Shown piece by piece: positions 20,215 through 29,473 of a stretch of DNA of 64,000 bases (its first letter is position 1; every line of letters starts with the position of its first letter). Position numbers and translations under genes: made by a program. The stretch comes from Paracoccus homiensis (GTDB taxonomy: Bacteria > Pseudomonadota > Alphaproteobacteria > Rhodobacterales > Rhodobacteraceae): assembly GCF_900111675.1 (NCBI RefSeq), contig NZ_FOHO01000006.1:62001-126000 (forward strand), written 5' to 3'. Under the pieces are notes generated by a model. That model had not been told where the DNA came from. It saw only the letters and a list, made by a program, of their open reading frames with translations, and did not search any database.

Positions 20215-22913
20215 TACTGCCCGTTCAGCACCGAAAGCTGCTGGCTGCGACCGCCTTTGGAATAGGTGATCCGGCTGTCGCCGATGGCGGTGATGGTGCC
20301 GCCATTAATCTTGTCACCCAACCGCAAGGTCAGAACGCGCCCGTTCGAAAGCCGCACCAGCGCCCGGCTGGCCTTGCCGGCGCCGATGGTGCCGATGATC
20401 TGGGTCCGGTTGATGTGGATGCCGTCCTTGACCGTCGCCGCCGCGGCGACCGAGGCTGCGGTGCGGCCTTCGGGGATGGTGCTGGCGATTTCGGGCTCTT
20501 TTTCGGCCTCGGGCGGGGCATAGTTCTGTTTGCGCGACGCGGCGGCGCGGGCCTCGGCCTCGGCCTGTGCGCGGGCGCGGGCCTCGGCCTGGGCGCGCGC
20601 CTGTGCCTCGGCACGGGCGTCCTCGGCGGCGCGGGCACGGGCGCGGGCCTCGGCCTGGGCCTGCAGTTCCGCATCGTTGCGACGCTGTTCTTCAATCCGG
20701 CGCTGTTCCTCGGCGGCCTGGCGCAGGTCGTCGGCTGATGGTGCCGCAGGTGCCGCCGGGGCCGAGGCGGGGGCCGATTGCGAGCGGTTCGGCCGTGGCG
20801 GCAGCGCAGATGAACGAAGCGCCGTCAAAGCGACGGCGCCTGCACCAGCGGATGAATTTTCAACGGCGGACGCGATGGCGCCTTCGACCGCTTGTCGCGA
20901 CAGGCTGGCACTGCGAGATCCCGCGCCCGATCGGGGCTTTTGCGCGGGTCTGACCGACTGCGCCAGCGATGCCGCATCTGTGCGGCTGGCAGGTGCGGCA
21001 TCCTCGCGCGCTTCGGGGCGATCAGAACTGCTGACGGCCTGATCCACTGCCTGTTCGACCGCCCGGCGCGACGGACCGCTGATCGACAGCGGCTTGTGCA
21101 GGGGTCTGGCCTGCGCAAGCTGGAACACCGCGCCCCGTTCGGCCTTGCTGAACCCGGCATCACCCGCCTGCGCGGTGCGCAAATCGCGCAACAGCTGTTC
21201 CAGAGATGCACGTTCGGCCTGTGTCAGGCGGGTCGGCTGGCCTTCTTCTGCGGCGCTGCCTTCTTCCAGAAAGGACAGGTCCTGCGGACGCGAGGGTGGG
21301 CGCACGGCCTGCGGGGCCGGGCGTGCGGGGCGCAGATCAGAGGACGCGGGCTCTGCCGCGGGGCTTGCGGGGGGCGCCGGTGCCGCGGGGCGCGACGGCG
21401 GGCGCAGACCCGTGACGCGGGCGGGTTCGGGCTGCGTGCGCTGTGCGTAGGGCTGCGGGTTCGCGGGGACGGCGGGGCGCGCATCAGGGGCCGAGGGTTG
21501 GGCCGTTCTGGCAGGCGCGGGCGCCTTTGGCGGGCGGGCCGAGCGTGACAGGCTTTGCGAGACTTCACGCAGCGGCACGATGGCGGGCGCTGTAGCTGCG
21601 GCCTTCTGCACAGACTCGGGCGTGGCGGCCTCGGGCGGGGTTTCTTCTGCCGTCTGCGGCTGAGGGGCGGCAGGTGTCGCGTTCAGCAGGCCCGTCGCGG
21701 CGGTTGCGGCGGCAACCAGCGCGGGATCGACAGGTGCGGGGTCAACCGCAGCCGCTGTGGCCGGTGCCTCGGCAGCGGCCAGCGCCTCGTCCAGCGCGGC
21801 GGTCAGGGCATCTTCGACGGGGGGCTGCGGCGCGGGCGCGATCTCGGCGGTGGCGGCGGGCTGCGGTTCGACCGCCGTTTCGCGCGCGTCAGGTGCCGGG
21901 ACAGGTGTCGCGACCGGTGCCTGTTCGGTAGGCGCAGCAGGGGCCGAGGCGATCTGCGTCGGCTGATCCTCGGTCGGTGCGGTCGCCGGGGGTGCCCCGA
22001 AGAAGATCAGCGTCACCAGCAGCAGAAAACCCAGACCCGCCAGCATCACGCCCAGGGTTCCGGGCATCCGGTCCTGTAGACGGGTCAGCATCGCGACGAC
22101 GCCGGTCGCGGCGGGTGCATCTTCCGCTGTCTGGTCCTGCGTCGCGCGGGCGGCGGCGGCGCGGGCATGGAAGGCGCGGGCGCGTTCGGACATCTTGTCG
22201 GTCGCCGCGCGGCGATCCCCGTGACGGATCACGCTGGGGGCGGCGGCGGCGTCAACGGGCGCCGCGATCGTGCCGTGGGCGGACGCAACGTAGTGGGGCG
22301 TGATGCGCGAAATGGTGACGGTTTCGGCCTGCGTCTCGACGATTTCGATCCGGTCCGAGGTGATCGCGGCCTGATGCAGGTCGGGCTTGCTGAAAGGGCG
22401 CTGCACGACCAGATCCTGCGCCATCCGCGACAGGCCGAAATCGGGTTGGCCGTCGAAGCGCTCATCTTCCGGGCGGGCGGTAAAGCCGGCGGGTTCGAAC
22501 CCTTGCAGGCGGGCGAATTCCTCGGCCTCTTCCAGCGTCTTTTGCGCGACAACGGCCACACGCAGGCTGTCGATCTTGCCATCGGTATCCGGGCACCAGT
22601 CAAAGACCAGTTCCTCGGCGCGGTAGGGGGTCATGCCTTCCAGCGCACGGGCGATGGTCGCGCGAAGATCGGCACCGGGCGACACGGTCAGGCGCGTATA
22701 CAGGATCTGGTCATCGGGAATGACCAGCAGCGTTTCGGCACTGTCGCCGGGGGTGCTGGCCTCGTCGCGCAGATCGCGCAACGACGCACCCAGATTTCCC
22801 GCGGCGAAACAGACCTGGCCCAGCATGTTCCAGCCCAGTCCGTCGCGTCGTTCCAGCAGCACGGCCTCTTGGGTGAAACTCATGGCAAATTCGGGGGCGG
22901 CGTGTTTATTCAT
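20214..22913 (-). CDS. Large bitopic membrane protein, secretion/pilus platform-like fusion
   Basis: 899 residues. In order: a cytoplasmic domain (1-170) with ETLLVIPDDQILYTRLTV and ALEGMTPYRAEELVFDW, resembling the PilM/GspL cytoplasmic fold; a basic linker; one membrane helix near 283-304 (VMLAGLGFLLLVTLIFF); about 430 residues of Pro/Ala-rich low-complexity sequence; an Ala/Arg/Glu helix near 737-794; and a compact C-terminal domain (834-899) with RALVRLSNGRVLTLRLGD and GGTITAIGDSRITY, resembling PilP/GspC periplasmic domains. The domain assignments are inference from sequence feel. No secretin, ATPase or pilin gene is nearby. The start is uncertain: neither ATG at 22913 nor 22883 has a good ribosome site. 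It is followed directly by the antiporter gene. Confidence 0.7.
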   Translation of the reverse strand: MNKHAAPEFAMSFTQEAVLLERRDGLGWNMLGQVCFAAGNLGASLRDLRDEASTPGDSAETLLVIPDDQILYTRLTVSPGADLRATIARALEGMTPYRAEELVFDWCPDTDGKIDSLRVAVVAQKTLEEAEEFARLQGFEPAGFTARPEDERFDGQPDFGLSRMAQDLVVQRPFSKPDLHQAAITSDRIEIVETQAETVTISRITPHYVASAHGTIAAPVDAAAAPSVIRHGDRRAATDKMSERARAFHARAAAARATQDQTAEDAPAATGVVAMLTRLQDRMPGTLGVMLAGLGFLLLVTLIFFGAPPATAPTEDQPTQIASAPAAPTEQAPVATPVPAPDARETAVEPQPAATAEIAPAPQPPVEDALTAALDEALAAAEAPATAAAVDPAPVDPALVAAATAATGLLNATPAAPQPQTAEETPPEAATPESVQKAAATAPAIVPLREVSQSLSRSARPPKAPAPARTAQPSAPDARPAVPANPQPYAQRTQPEPARVTGLRPPSRPAAPAPPASPAAEPASSDLRPARPAPQAVRPPSRPQDLSFLEEGSAAEEGQPTRLTQAERASLEQLLRDLRTAQAGDAGFSKAERGAVFQLAQARPLHKPLSISGPSRRAVEQAVDQAVSSSDRPEAREDAAPASRTDAASLAQSVRPAQKPRSGAGSRSASLSRQAVEGAIASAVENSSAGAGAVALTALRSSALPPRPNRSQSAPASAPAAPAAPSADDLRQAAEEQRRIEEQRRNDAELQAQAEARARARAAEDARAEAQARAQAEARARAQAEAEARAAASRKQNYAPPEAEKEPEIASTIPEGRTAASVAAAATVKDGIHINRTQIIGTIGAGKASRALVRLSNGRVLTLRLGDKINGGTITAIGDSRITYSKGGRSQQLSVLNGQ

Positions 22914-22935
22914 GTGTTATCGTCGCTCAAATAAT

Positions 22936-22961
22936 CATCGCGGCGTCCCTGCGTCGCGATG
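22936..22961. promoter_or_regulatory. Inverted repeat in the divergent promoter region
   Basis: CATCGCGGCG and CGTCGCGATG form a 10-bp inverted repeat with one mismatch and a 6-base spacer, 23 bases upstream of the 899-residue gene. It could be an operator or a 5' UTR hairpin. The rest of 22914-23102 shows no gene. Confidence 0.35.
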
Positions 22962-23102
22962 TGGTGGCCTCATATTAGAACTATCGCAATTTCTAGTGTT
23001 GGAAAAGTGAAACTGGCGTATCTGTGAACGCTTTTGGGGGAACGTGTGGTGCAATTTTCACGGAATGCACGCAGACTGCCGTCAAATCAGAAGGACGCTT
23101 TC

Positions 23103-23960
23103 ATGACGACAGTTTTTTCGCCTTTCAGACCTTCGATGCTTGCGGTCGCGACGGGGTTGGTTCTGGCCAGCGGCGCAGGGGCGCAGGCCATGCCGAAGGG
23201 GCATCACGGCTGCGCGACATCGACCCTGAACGTGACCGGGCAGGGCGAGGCGCGTGTCGCGCCCGATCTGGCGGTGGTGACCCTTGGCGTGACCACGCAG
23301 GCCGACAGCGCCGCCGAGGCGATGCAGCAGAATGCAGGCCAGCAGCGCGCGGTGATCGACGCCCTGAAAGCGGCCGGGCTTGCCGCCGAGAATATCCAGA
23401 CCTCTGGGCTGAACCTGAACCCGATGCGCGACTACGGCGAAAATCGCCAGCCCGAGGTGATCGGATACGAGGCCAGCAACATGGTCTCGATCCGGGTCAG
23501 CGACATCGACCGGCTGGGCGAGGTGCTGGACACCATCGTCGCCGCCGGGGCGAACCAGATCAACGGCATCGATTTCCGCCGTGAAGATGCCGGCCAGACA
23601 CAGGATGACGCCCGCCGCGCCGCAGTCGAGGACGCCCGTCACAAGGCGCAGATCCTTGCGGAGGCCGCCGGGGTCCAGTTGGGGCACGTGATCCAGATCG
23701 GCGATGTCGATACCGGGCATGGGCCGTCGCCGATGCGGATGATGGCCGCCGACATGGCGAAGGAAGGCGGAACGCCGGTCGAACCCGGACAGCTGTCGAT
23801 GTCGGCGCAGGTGCAGATGAAATTCGCCCTGATCGACGACAGTTCGCCCTGTGCCGACCATCGCCGCAAAACCGAACCGGCGGGTGACATGCCGCCGCCG
23901 CATGGCACCGATACCGGCGCGGTCGCGCCCGGCGAACCTGTCGTTCCCGACGGCAACTAG
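23103..23960 (+). CDS. SIMPL (DUF541) domain periplasmic protein
   Basis: 285 residues. The signal peptide (about residues 1-28) ends near GAQAMP. The SIMPL domain follows: STLNVTGQGEARVAPDLAVV near residue 40, GLAAENIQTSGLNLNP near 97, YEASNMVSIRVSD near 125, and DARRAAVEDARHKAQ near 178. Family members (BP26, YggE) are periplasmic, form large rings and are linked to oxidative stress tolerance; the molecular function is unknown. The C-terminus is a Pro/Gly/Asp-rich tail. The ATG follows AGAAGGA. Downstream, a TGCCCGG/CCGGGCA hairpin at 23972-23990 may end the transcript. Confidence 0.85.
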   Translation: MTTVFSPFRPSMLAVATGLVLASGAGAQAMPKGHHGCATSTLNVTGQGEARVAPDLAVVTLGVTTQADSAAEAMQQNAGQQRAVIDALKAAGLAAENIQTSGLNLNPMRDYGENRQPEVIGYEASNMVSIRVSDIDRLGEVLDTIVAAGANQINGIDFRREDAGQTQDDARRAAVEDARHKAQILAEAAGVQLGHVIQIGDVDTGHGPSPMRMMAADMAKEGGTPVEPGQLSMSAQVQMKFALIDDSSPCADHRRKTEPAGDMPPPHGTDTGAVAPGEPVVPDGN

Positions 23961-24103
23961 TCACCCTGCGGTGCCCGGCAAGACCGGGCATCGCCCCTGA
24001 CGGGCGGATGTCGCAAATCATCCGCAGAAAGGCGTTGCCGGAACCTTTCGCCCGCCATTGCCATGTCATGCCTTTGGCGGAACCCAACCGATAGAGGCGT
24101 GGC

Positions 24104-25378
24104 ATGATTCAGGTGTTGTCTGGTGTCTGGGCCCTTTTGACCGGGATCGTGCTGATCATGCTGGGCAACGGGATGCAATCGACGCTGGTTGGTTTGCGCG
24201 GCGGCCTGGAAGGGTTCAGCGCGACCGAGCTTGCGGTTGTCACCTCGGGCTATTTCATGGGCTTTCTGTCGGGGGCGCAGATCGCACCGCGCATGATCCG
24301 GCGCGTGGGCCATGTCCGGGTCTTCGCCGCGCTTGGTAGCTTCATGTCCGCCGGTCTGATCGCCATGCCCCTGCTGACCGAGCCCTGGGCCTGGACGTTG
24401 CTGCGGCTGCTGGTCGGGTTCTGCATGTCGGGCATCTATGTCACCGCCGAAAGCTGGCTGAACGACGCGGCCACCAACGAAACGCGCGGCAAGGTCCTGT
24501 CCGCCTACATGATCGCGCAGACCCTGGGCATCATCGGCGCGCAGGGGCTGCTGACGCTTGGCGATGCGGGCACATCGGCGCTGTTCATCGTTGCCTCGAT
24601 CCTCGTGTCGGTGTCTTTCGCGCCGATCCTGCTGTCGGTCAGCCGTGCGCCCGCGACCGAACTGGCCCGACCGATGGGCCTGCGGCAGCTGTTCTCGGGC
24701 TCTCCGCTAAGTACGGTGGGGATCTTCATGCTGGGCAGCGTCTATGCCACCCAGGCGGGGATGGCCCCTGTCTTTGGTACCCTGATCGGCATGACCACGC
24801 CCCAGATCGCGCTGTTCGTGGCGATGCTGTTCGGGGGCGCGTTACTGCTGCAATATCCGATCGGCTGGCTGTCGGACCGGATCGACCGGCGCAAGCTGAT
24901 CTTCGGGGCGTCGCTGCTGGGGGCGCTGTGCTGCGCGGCGGGTTGGTCGCAGGGCGGCAACCTGTGGGCGCTGATGGGCGCGGCCTTTCTGGCGGGTGGC
25001 GTCACGACGCCGCTTTACGCGCTGTTTCTGGCCTATACGAATGATTACCTGCCGACCGAGGATATGGCCGCGGCTTCGGGTGGATTGGTGTTCACCTTCG
25101 GTCTGGGCGCGATTCTGGGGCCGCTGGTCACGGGCTGGGCGATGGAATTTTCCGGCCCCTTCGCATTCTGGATCGTGTTGGGCGGCACCTTCGCCGGCAT
25201 CGCGACCTATGCACTGTACCGCATGACCCAGCGGTCGATCCCTTCGGTCGAGGACACGGAAAGCTATATCAGCGTCCTGCCGACCGCATCGCCGGTCGCG
25301 GTCGAAGCGGCGGGCGCATGGTCCGCCGCCCAATCCGACCCAGAGGGCGGTGAGGACGGCGCATCACAACAGGCGTGA
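24104..25378 (+). CDS. MFS transporter
   Basis: 424 residues with about 12 predicted membrane segments and a soluble, Ala/Glu-rich C-terminal tail (from residue 380). Features: ATELAVVTSGYFMGFLSGAQ near residue 40 then RMIRRVGHVRVF (the loop 2-3 motif), ESWLNDAATNETRGKVLSAY near 113, and GWLSDRIDRRKLI near 250, the second-half counterpart of the MFS loop motif. It resembles the YcaD-type subgroup; the substrate is unknown. It stands alone and converges on the sulfhydrylase gene with a 16-base gap. Confidence 0.85.
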   Translation: MIQVLSGVWALLTGIVLIMLGNGMQSTLVGLRGGLEGFSATELAVVTSGYFMGFLSGAQIAPRMIRRVGHVRVFAALGSFMSAGLIAMPLLTEPWAWTLLRLLVGFCMSGIYVTAESWLNDAATNETRGKVLSAYMIAQTLGIIGAQGLLTLGDAGTSALFIVASILVSVSFAPILLSVSRAPATELARPMGLRQLFSGSPLSTVGIFMLGSVYATQAGMAPVFGTLIGMTTPQIALFVAMLFGGALLLQYPIGWLSDRIDRRKLIFGASLLGALCCAAGWSQGGNLWALMGAAFLAGGVTTPLYALFLAYTNDYLPTEDMAAASGGLVFTFGLGAILGPLVTGWAMEFSGPFAFWIVLGGTFAGIATYALYRMTQRSIPSVEDTESYISVLPTASPVAVEAAGAWSAAQSDPEGGEDGASQQA

Positions 25379-25394
25379 CGCGCCGTCCCGGCAA

Positions 25395-26681
25395 TCAGGC
25401 CGTGGCCGTGCTCAGCGCCTGATCCAGATCCGCGATCAGGTCGTCGGCATTCTCGATCCCGATGGACAGGCGCAGGATTTCAGGTCCCGCACCCGCGGCG
25501 CGCTGCTGTTCTTCGGTCAGCTGCCGATGGGTGGTCGAGGCCGAATGGATCACCAGCGACCGGGCATCGCCCAGATTTGCGACATGGCTGAACAGTTTCA
25601 GCGCATCGACCAGCTTGACCGCCGCGTCATATCCGCCCTTGATCGAAAAGGTGAACAGCGACCCGGCGCCCTTCGGATACAGCCGCTTGGCGGTGTCGTT
25701 CCACGGCGACGAGGCCAGGCCGGCATAGGTCACCGCATCGACGCGCGGATCCCGTTCCAGCCATTCCGCGACCTTCTGCGCGTTTTCCACATGGCGCGGC
25801 ATACGCAGGCCCAGTGTCTCGATCCCCATCAGGGTGTAATGCGCGCCCTGCGGGTTCATCGTCATGCCCAGATCGCGCAGGCCGATGGCGATGCCGTGGA
25901 AGGTAAAGGCCAGCGCACCGAAAGTCTCGTGGAATTTCAGGCCGTGATAGGCGGGTTCAGGGGCGGACAGGCTGGGGAACTTGTCGCTGGCCGACCAGTC
26001 GAACTTGCCGCTGTCGACCACGACGCCGCCGGTGACGGTGCCGTTGCCGGTCATGAACTTGGTCAGGCTGTGCACGACCAGTGTCGCGCCCATCTCGATC
26101 GGGCGGCACAGATAGGGGGTGGCCAGCGTGTTGTCGACGATCAGCGGGATGCCCGCTTCGTCCGCGATCTTGGCGACGGCGGGAATGTCGGTGACATAAC
26201 CGCCCGGATTGCTGATCGATTCGCAGAAGATCGCGCGGGTGTTTTCGTCGATCGAGGCGCGCAGCGCGTCCAGATCGTCCAGATCGACGAAATTCGCCGA
26301 CCAGCCGAACCGCTTGATCGTCTGGCTGAATTGCGTGACGGTCCCGCCGTAAAGCCGGGTCGAGGCGACGATATTCTTGCCCGGCCCCATCAGCGGGAAC
26401 AGCGCAAGGATCTGCGCCGCGTGACCCGATGAACAGCAGACCGCGCCCGCGCCACCTTCCAGTGCGGCAACGCGCGTCTGCAGCGCGGCAACCGTCGGGT
26501 TCGTCAGGCGCGAATAGATATAGCCCACCTCTTGCAGGTTGAACAAACGCGCCGCGTGATCGGCATCGCGGAACTGATAGGATGTGGTCTGATAGATCGG
26601 CGTCTGCCTTGCGCCGGTCGCCGGGTCGGGTTCTGCGCCTGCGTGAATCGCCAGCGTGTCGAAATCGAGATTGTCGGTCAT
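25395..26681 (-). CDS. O-acetylhomoserine sulfhydrylase
   Basis: 428 residues, the length of O-acetylhomoserine/O-acetylserine sulfhydrylases rather than the roughly 390 of cystathionine synthases. PLP enzyme that makes homocysteine from O-acetylhomoserine and sulfide. Visible: the N-terminal TLAIHAGAEPDPATGARQ, YIYSRLTNPT near residue 52, CCSSGHAAQ near 78, SISNPGG near 155, and the PLP lysine in HSLTKFMTGNGTVTGG near 207. The start MTDNLDF is preceded by GGAGGGG. Whether sulfide or another thiol is used in vivo is not visible. Confidence 0.93.
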   Translation of the reverse strand: MTDNLDFDTLAIHAGAEPDPATGARQTPIYQTTSYQFRDADHAARLFNLQEVGYIYSRLTNPTVAALQTRVAALEGGAGAVCCSSGHAAQILALFPLMGPGKNIVASTRLYGGTVTQFSQTIKRFGWSANFVDLDDLDALRASIDENTRAIFCESISNPGGYVTDIPAVAKIADEAGIPLIVDNTLATPYLCRPIEMGATLVVHSLTKFMTGNGTVTGGVVVDSGKFDWSASDKFPSLSAPEPAYHGLKFHETFGALAFTFHGIAIGLRDLGMTMNPQGAHYTLMGIETLGLRMPRHVENAQKVAEWLERDPRVDAVTYAGLASSPWNDTAKRLYPKGAGSLFTFSIKGGYDAAVKLVDALKLFSHVANLGDARSLVIHSASTTHRQLTEEQQRAAGAGPEILRLSIGIENADDLIADLDQALSTATA

Positions 26682-26750
26682 GGTCCCCTCCGTCTGTGTC
26701 GGGCGCAGACTAGTCTTGGCGATGGACCGGCGGCAATCCCGATTTCGCAA

Positions 26751-27914
26751 TCAGCGACCGGTCGCGTCGGTATCCAGCCAGTCCAGAATCTGCTGGCGGT
26801 CCTGGTCCAGGCGCGGGGCGGGCGGGCGCGTGGTCCCATCGGGCAGGTCGCTCATCTTGATGGGGTTCCCGGCCGCGACAAAGGCGGGGCGATCCCCGTC
26901 GGTCTGCAGGGTCACCACCATGTTGCGCGACAGGATCTGTGGATCGCGCAGCACCTGCGCCATGTTCTGCACCCGCCCGGTCGGAACGCCCGCATGTTCA
27001 AGGACCGCGATCCAGTGATCGACATCGCGGGTCAGCGTGATGGTTTCGATCAGCCGTTTCAGAAGGTCGGGACGCTGGCAGCGGGCGGTGTTGGTGGCAT
27101 AGTCGGGATCGTCGGGCAGATGATCCAACCCCAGTGCCGCGCAAAGCCGCGCGAAGATCGCATCATTGCCCGCCGCGATCACCACAAAGCCGTCGCGCGC
27201 CCGATAGGTCGCGAACGGTGTGATCGTGGGGTGACGCGCCCCCGTGGGACCGGGCGGCACGCCGGTTGCGCCGGTGATGGCGATGGCATGTTCCTGAATG
27301 GCCAGTTGCGCATCCAGCATCGAGATATCGACCTTCTGGCCCAGCCCGCTTTGCCCCCGCGCTATCAGCGCCGCCAGAATGCCCTGGGTCAGGTACATCC
27401 CCGCGACCACATCCCCGATCGAGGCCCCCACGCGCACCGGCGGACCGCCGGTTTCGCCGGTGATCGACATGACACCGCCACGGGCCTGAACGACCATGTC
27501 ATAGGCGGGCTTGCCCGCCTCGGGGCCGGTATGCCCGAACCCCGAGACCGCGCCATAGATCAGCCGCGGCAGGCGGGCATGCAGATCGTCCCAGCCATAG
27601 CCCAGCCGCTCCATCACGCCGGGGCGATAATTTTCCAGCACCACATCGGCCCGCTGCAGAAGCCGCTCGAAGATCTCGCGATCATCGGCCGCCTTCAGGT
27701 TCAGCGCGATCGAGGATTTGCCGTGATTGAGCGCGGCGAAATAGGCGCTTTCACCGTCAAGGAAGGGCGGAAAGGCGCGGGTGTCGTCGCCAAGACCGGG
27801 GCGCTCGATCTTGATGACCCTTGCGCCCAGATCGACCAGTTGCGTCGAACAGAACGGCCCGGCCAGAACATGGGTCAGGTCCAGCACCACCAGACCGGCA
27901 AGCGGCTTGGCCAT
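26751..27914 (-). CDS. CaiB/BaiF (class III) CoA transferase
   Basis: 387 residues. Moves CoA between carboxylic acids through a covalent aspartyl intermediate. Visible: GLVVLDLTHVLAGPF at the N-terminus, LGARVIKIERPG near residue 28, LNLKAADDREIF near 70, ENYRPGVMERLG near 93, and the catalytic Asp in PAYDMVVQARGG near 142. The substrate cannot be told. The start MAKPLAG was chosen because the longer frame would overlap the MoxR gene; the MoxR stop lies one base upstream, so the two are cotranscribed. Confidence 0.92.
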   Translation of the reverse strand: MAKPLAGLVVLDLTHVLAGPFCSTQLVDLGARVIKIERPGLGDDTRAFPPFLDGESAYFAALNHGKSSIALNLKAADDREIFERLLQRADVVLENYRPGVMERLGYGWDDLHARLPRLIYGAVSGFGHTGPEAGKPAYDMVVQARGGVMSITGETGGPPVRVGASIGDVVAGMYLTQGILAALIARGQSGLGQKVDISMLDAQLAIQEHAIAITGATGVPPGPTGARHPTITPFATYRARDGFVVIAAGNDAIFARLCAALGLDHLPDDPDYATNTARCQRPDLLKRLIETITLTRDVDHWIAVLEHAGVPTGRVQNMAQVLRDPQILSRNMVVTLQTDGDRPAFVAAGNPIKMSDLPDGTTRPPAPRLDQDRQQILDWLDTDATGR

Positions 27915-27915
27915 C

Positions 27916-28758
27916 CTAACGGGCCTGCCGCCGGGCCATGAAGGCCAGCTTTTCGAACAGGGCGACATCCTGTTCGTTCTTCAGCAGCGCCCCATGCAGA
28001 CGCGGCAGCATATCACCCGGATCGCGGCGCAGATCCTGTGCGTCCAGATCCTCGGCCAGAAGCAGTTTCAACCAGTCAAGAAGTTCGCTTGTCGAAGGTT
28101 TCTTCTTCAATCCCGGCACGTCGCGCAGGTCCAGAAACTGGCGCAACGCCTCGTCCAGAAGGGCAGGTTTCAGGCCGGGGTAATGCAATTCGACAATTGT
28201 TTTCAATGTGTCTGCTTCGGGAAAGCGGATATAATGGAAAAAGCACCGGCGCAAAAACGCATCGGGCAATTCCTTTTCGTTGTTCGATGTAATGACGACG
28301 ACCGGGCGATGGCGTGCGCGAATGGTTTCCCCAGTCTCGTAGACATGGAATTCCATCCGGTCCAATTCCTGTAACAGGTCGTTGGGAAATTCGATATCGG
28401 CCTTGTCGATCTCGTCGATCAGCAGCACGGTTTTCCGGTCCGCCTCGAAGGCCTGCCACAGCTTGCCCTTGCGGATGTAATTGGCAACCTCGTGAACGCG
28501 TTGATCGCCCAGCTGACTGTCGCGCAACCGGCTGACGGCGTCATATTCATACAGGCCCTGCTGCGCCTTGGTCGTTGACTTTACATGCCATTCGATGATC
28601 GGCATTCCAAGGCTTGCGGCGACCTGACGGGCCAGTTCGGTCTTGCCGGTGCCCGGTTCCCCCTTGACCAGCAACGGACGTTCCAGCGTGACCGCGGCAT
28701 TGACGGCGACCGCCAGTTCGGGGGGCGCGACATAGCGATCGGTCCCGGTAAACTGCAT
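27916..28758 (-). CDS. MoxR-type AAA+ ATPase
   Basis: 280 residues. Walker A GEPGTGKTE near residue 33, Walker B LLIDEIDKAD near 113, sensor 1 VVITSNNEKELPDAFLRRC near 150, and a C-terminal helical lid. The MoxR family remodels or inserts metals into partner proteins, often with a VWA-domain protein encoded next door; here the next gene is a CoA transferase and no VWA protein is in the window after it. AGGAG lies before the ATG, which excludes a longer frame that has no homology. Confidence 0.9.
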   Translation of the reverse strand: MQFTGTDRYVAPPELAVAVNAAVTLERPLLVKGEPGTGKTELARQVAASLGMPIIEWHVKSTTKAQQGLYEYDAVSRLRDSQLGDQRVHEVANYIRKGKLWQAFEADRKTVLLIDEIDKADIEFPNDLLQELDRMEFHVYETGETIRARHRPVVVITSNNEKELPDAFLRRCFFHYIRFPEADTLKTIVELHYPGLKPALLDEALRQFLDLRDVPGLKKKPSTSELLDWLKLLLAEDLDAQDLRRDPGDMLPRLHGALLKNEQDVALFEKLAFMARRQAR

Positions 28759-28941
28759 CGAAACTCTCCTCTTCGTATCGGGTCTGCCCGCAAAGATGCC
28801 AGCGCGACGAACATCCTGATCAATATGTGTCATTTGCGCGAATAGCGGGCTTTGCCCTAGTGACAAGCATCACGTCATACTTTAAGTGGGCCGACAAGGT
28901 GCCGGATCTTACTTTCCTGCCCGGCGCCGCCGGAGGACCTA

Positions 28942-29364
28942 ATGAAAGCCCAAACCTTTCTTCCACAGGATTATCGCCCCGCCGAGGACGAGCCGTTCAT
29001 GAATGATCGGCAGCTTGAATATTTTCGTCGCAAGCTGGAGGCATGGAAGCAAGAGTTGCTGGACCAATCGGCCGAGACGCTGGAAGGGCTGCAGGACAGC
29101 GCCCGTTCCGTGCCGGACCTGGCTGATCGCGCTAGCGAGGAAACGGACCGCGCGCTGGAATTGCGCACCCGTGATCGTCAGCGCAAGCTGGTCAGCAAGA
29201 TCGACTCGGCCCTGCGCCGCATCGAGAACAACGAATATGGTTATTGCGAAATGACCGGCGAGCCGATCAGCCTGAAACGGCTGGATGCCCGCCCGATCGC
29301 GACCATGACGCTGGAAGCCCAGGAAAAGCACGAACGTCGCGAGCGGGTTCACCGCGAGGGCTGA
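28942..29364 (+). CDS. dksA: DksA family RNA polymerase-binding transcription factor
   Basis: 140 residues, slightly shorter than E. coli DksA (151). Binds the RNA polymerase secondary channel and with ppGpp adjusts rRNA, tRNA and amino-acid promoters. Visible: the long coiled coil (about residues 25-95) with the acidic tip in VPDLADRASEETDR near 56-69, including the Asp-x-x-Asp-x-Ala pattern. The zinc-finger positions read Cys102, Thr105, Thr123, Ala126, so three of four cysteines are gone and zinc is probably not bound, as in the functional R. sphaeroides homologue. GGAGG precedes the ATG. Confidence 0.93.
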   Translation: MKAQTFLPQDYRPAEDEPFMNDRQLEYFRRKLEAWKQELLDQSAETLEGLQDSARSVPDLADRASEETDRALELRTRDRQRKLVSKIDSALRRIENNEYGYCEMTGEPISLKRLDARPIATMTLEAQEKHERRERVHREG

Positions 29365-29379
29365 TCCGGGCGCTCCGGG

Positions 29380-29403
29380 GCCGTCCGCGGCAGACCGGAC
29401 GGC
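29380..29403 (+). other. Hairpin after dksA
   Basis: GCCGTCCG/CGGACGGC, a perfect 8-bp stem with an 8-base loop, 15 bases past the dksA stop and before the main terminator. Confidence 0.5.
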
Positions 29404-29422
29404 ACGACATTCCCTGGAACGC

Positions 29423-29453
29423 CCCCGCCGGTCCCGTCATCGGCGGGGTTTTT
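29423..29453 (+). terminator. Rho-independent terminator of dksA
   Basis: CCCCGCCG (29423-29430) and CGGCGGGG (29441-29448) with a 10-base loop, followed by five T. Confidence 0.85.
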
Positions 29454-29473
29454 CATGACCTCACGAGGTGCCC

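Noticed and set aside
20530-20700. Repetitive GC-rich stretch
   Set aside because: It is the coding sequence for an Ala/Arg/Glu helix in the 899-residue protein, not a DNA repeat element.
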